From: Treponema sp.
GTDB lineage: Bacteria; Spirochaetota; Spirochaetia; Treponematales; Treponemataceae
Reading direction: 5' to 3'
NCBI GenBank assembly: GCA_017453705.1
Contig: JAFTEK010000080.1
Location: 1 to 5,607, forward strand
Length of the DNA: 5,607 nucleotides
Positions within the stretch are counted from its first letter, which is position 1; every line of letters starts with the position of its first letter. The notes below the pieces were generated by a model that did not search any database, was not told the DNA's origin, and saw nothing but the letters and a program-made list of their open reading frames with translations. Positions 4,732 through 5,607 of this stretch are shown piece after piece. The position numbers and the translations under genes were made by a program.

Positions 4732-5607
4732 ATGCCACAGGGAGACAACCCGCTCATAATTCAGTCAGACAGGACTCTGCTACTCGATGTCCATGCCGCG
4801 AAAGCAAAAGAATGTGCAACGGCCTTGATTCCGTTCGCGGAGCTTGTAAGCTCACCGGAACACCTTCACACCTACAGGATAAGCCCTCTCTCCCTATGGA
4901 ACGCAGCCAGCGCGGGGTTCACAAGCGAAATGGTGAACGAGGTCCTTTCGGAATACTCGCGCTACGAGATTCCTCAGGCGGTGTCCGCATGGATTAGGGA
5001 AACCGAGGGTAGGTTCGGCAAACTCAGGCTGATTCCAGGCCCGTCTGTGCAGAACGAAGGCCTAAAAGAAGAACAGCTTTACTTGGTATCCAGCTCAGCC
5101 ATAGTATACAAAGAGATAGCCGCAAGTCCTACTGCCAGGAATTTCCTGACAGAAAGCCTGTGCTCAATGAGCAAAGAGGAATCCGATAACTACAAGCTCA
5201 GTGAGGAAGAAAGGAAGTTTTGTTTTTTACTCAAGCTCACGGACAGGGGGATTGTAAAGGAAAAACTCCTTCAGCTGGGCTGGCCTGTAAAAGATGACGT
5301 GCCCCTCAAAGACGGCAGCCCGCTGGATATAACGCTCAGGGAAACCTGCCTGTCGGGAAAGCCATTTACAATCCGGGACTACCAAAAGGCAGCGGCAGAA
5401 GCTCTTGTCGGCAACAGGTCAAGCGGCTCAGGCTTCGGTACTATAGTCCTTCCGTGCGGAGCAGGAAAAACTATAGTTGGCATGGAGATAATGTCCATGC
5501 TTAAGACCAATACGCTAATAGTGACCACGAACATAAGTGCCGTCCACCAGTGGATAGGCGAGCTTTTGGACAAGACAAATCTTACGGAAGAGCAAATAGC
5601 TGAATAC
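4732..5607 (+). CDS. XPB/Rad25-type DNA repair helicase (C-terminus cut by window edge)
   Basis: The 292 visible codons run open to the right edge. The N-terminal domain (about 7-130) has PLIIQSDRTLLLDV and, after a gap, FAELVSSPEHLHTYRISPLS (35-54), both typical of bacterial and archaeal XPB homologues. The superfamily 2 helicase core then begins: a Q-motif-like FTIRDYQKAAAEAL (212-225), motif I LPCGAGKT (240-247), and motif Ia TLIVTTNISAVHQW (261-274). The DEAH motif and motifs III-VI lie beyond the window. Bacterial XPB proteins are roughly 550-600 residues, so about half is present. The family unwinds DNA 3' to 5' using ATP. In eukaryotes XPB works in TFIIH; in bacteria it is thought to act in DNA repair, often alongside UvrABC. 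The conserved N-terminus starting at residue 7 supports the ATG at 4732. The promoter directly upstream makes it a separate transcription unit, with possible read-through from the ABC-F gene because no terminator is seen between them. Confidence 0.93.
   Translation, partial: MPQGDNPLIIQSDRTLLLDVHAAKAKECATALIPFAELVSSPEHLHTYRISPLSLWNAASAGFTSEMVNEVLSEYSRYEIPQAVSAWIRETEGRFGKLRLIPGPSVQNEGLKEEQLYLVSSSAIVYKEIAASPTARNFLTESLCSMSKEESDNYKLSEEERKFCFLLKLTDRGIVKEKLLQLGWPVKDDVPLKDGSPLDITLRETCLSGKPFTIRDYQKAAAEALVGNRSSGSGFGTIVLPCGAGKTIVGMEIMSMLKTNTLIVTTNISAVHQWIGELLDKTNLTEEQIAEY

Noticed and set aside
4401..4757. 118-residue minus-strand frame
   Set aside because: It is antisense to the coiled-coil end of the ABC-F gene and the helicase promoter; its Leu/Gly-rich composition reflects the opposite strand.
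4695..4997. 100-residue plus-strand frame at the start of the helicase
   Set aside because: It overlaps the conserved XPB N-terminus in another frame and begins inside the promoter.

Overview
The window looks like a moderately GC-rich spirochete, most probably a Treponema or close relative. This is inferred from three things: a bacterial XPB-type helicase, a lipoprotein with a signal peptide plus SH3-like domain of the kind I associate with treponemes, and codon use that favours G/C third positions yet uses ATA freely for isoleucine. No rRNA or marker gene is present to prove the taxon.

Layout. (1) Bases 1-827, minus strand: the N-terminal 275 residues of an AAA ATPase of the AAA_14/DUF4143 type, cut by the left edge. 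Its promoter overlaps a striking pair of tandem palindromes (854-896). (2) Bases 828-1298: a 471-base gap without a convincing gene. It holds the palindromes, an AT-richer stretch of unknown origin (897-1003), a compact block of direct repeats and perfect hairpins (1004-1142), an inverted repeat (1220-1252) and the promoter of the next gene. (3) Bases 1299-4679, plus strand: a two-gene operon made of a 461-residue SH3-domain lipoprotein followed after 12 bases by a 660-residue ABC-F ATPase. (4) Bases 4732-5607, plus strand: the first 292 residues of an XPB/Rad25-type DNA helicase, cut by the right edge just after motif Ia. It has its own near-consensus promoter.

How the parts relate. The lipoprotein and the ABC-F gene are very likely co-transcribed and perhaps translationally coupled. 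One product acts at the envelope and the other on ribosomes, and no shared pathway is evident. The helicase gene follows closely but has a separate promoter. Both plus-strand promoters place their -10 box only 8-9 bases before the start codon, so both mRNAs should be leaderless or nearly so.

The most unusual content is the intergenic DNA. The palindromic array over the ATPase promoter looks like an operator or a recombination-type site, and the hairpin/repeat cluster resembles a REP-type element. No complete new multi-gene system is visible.
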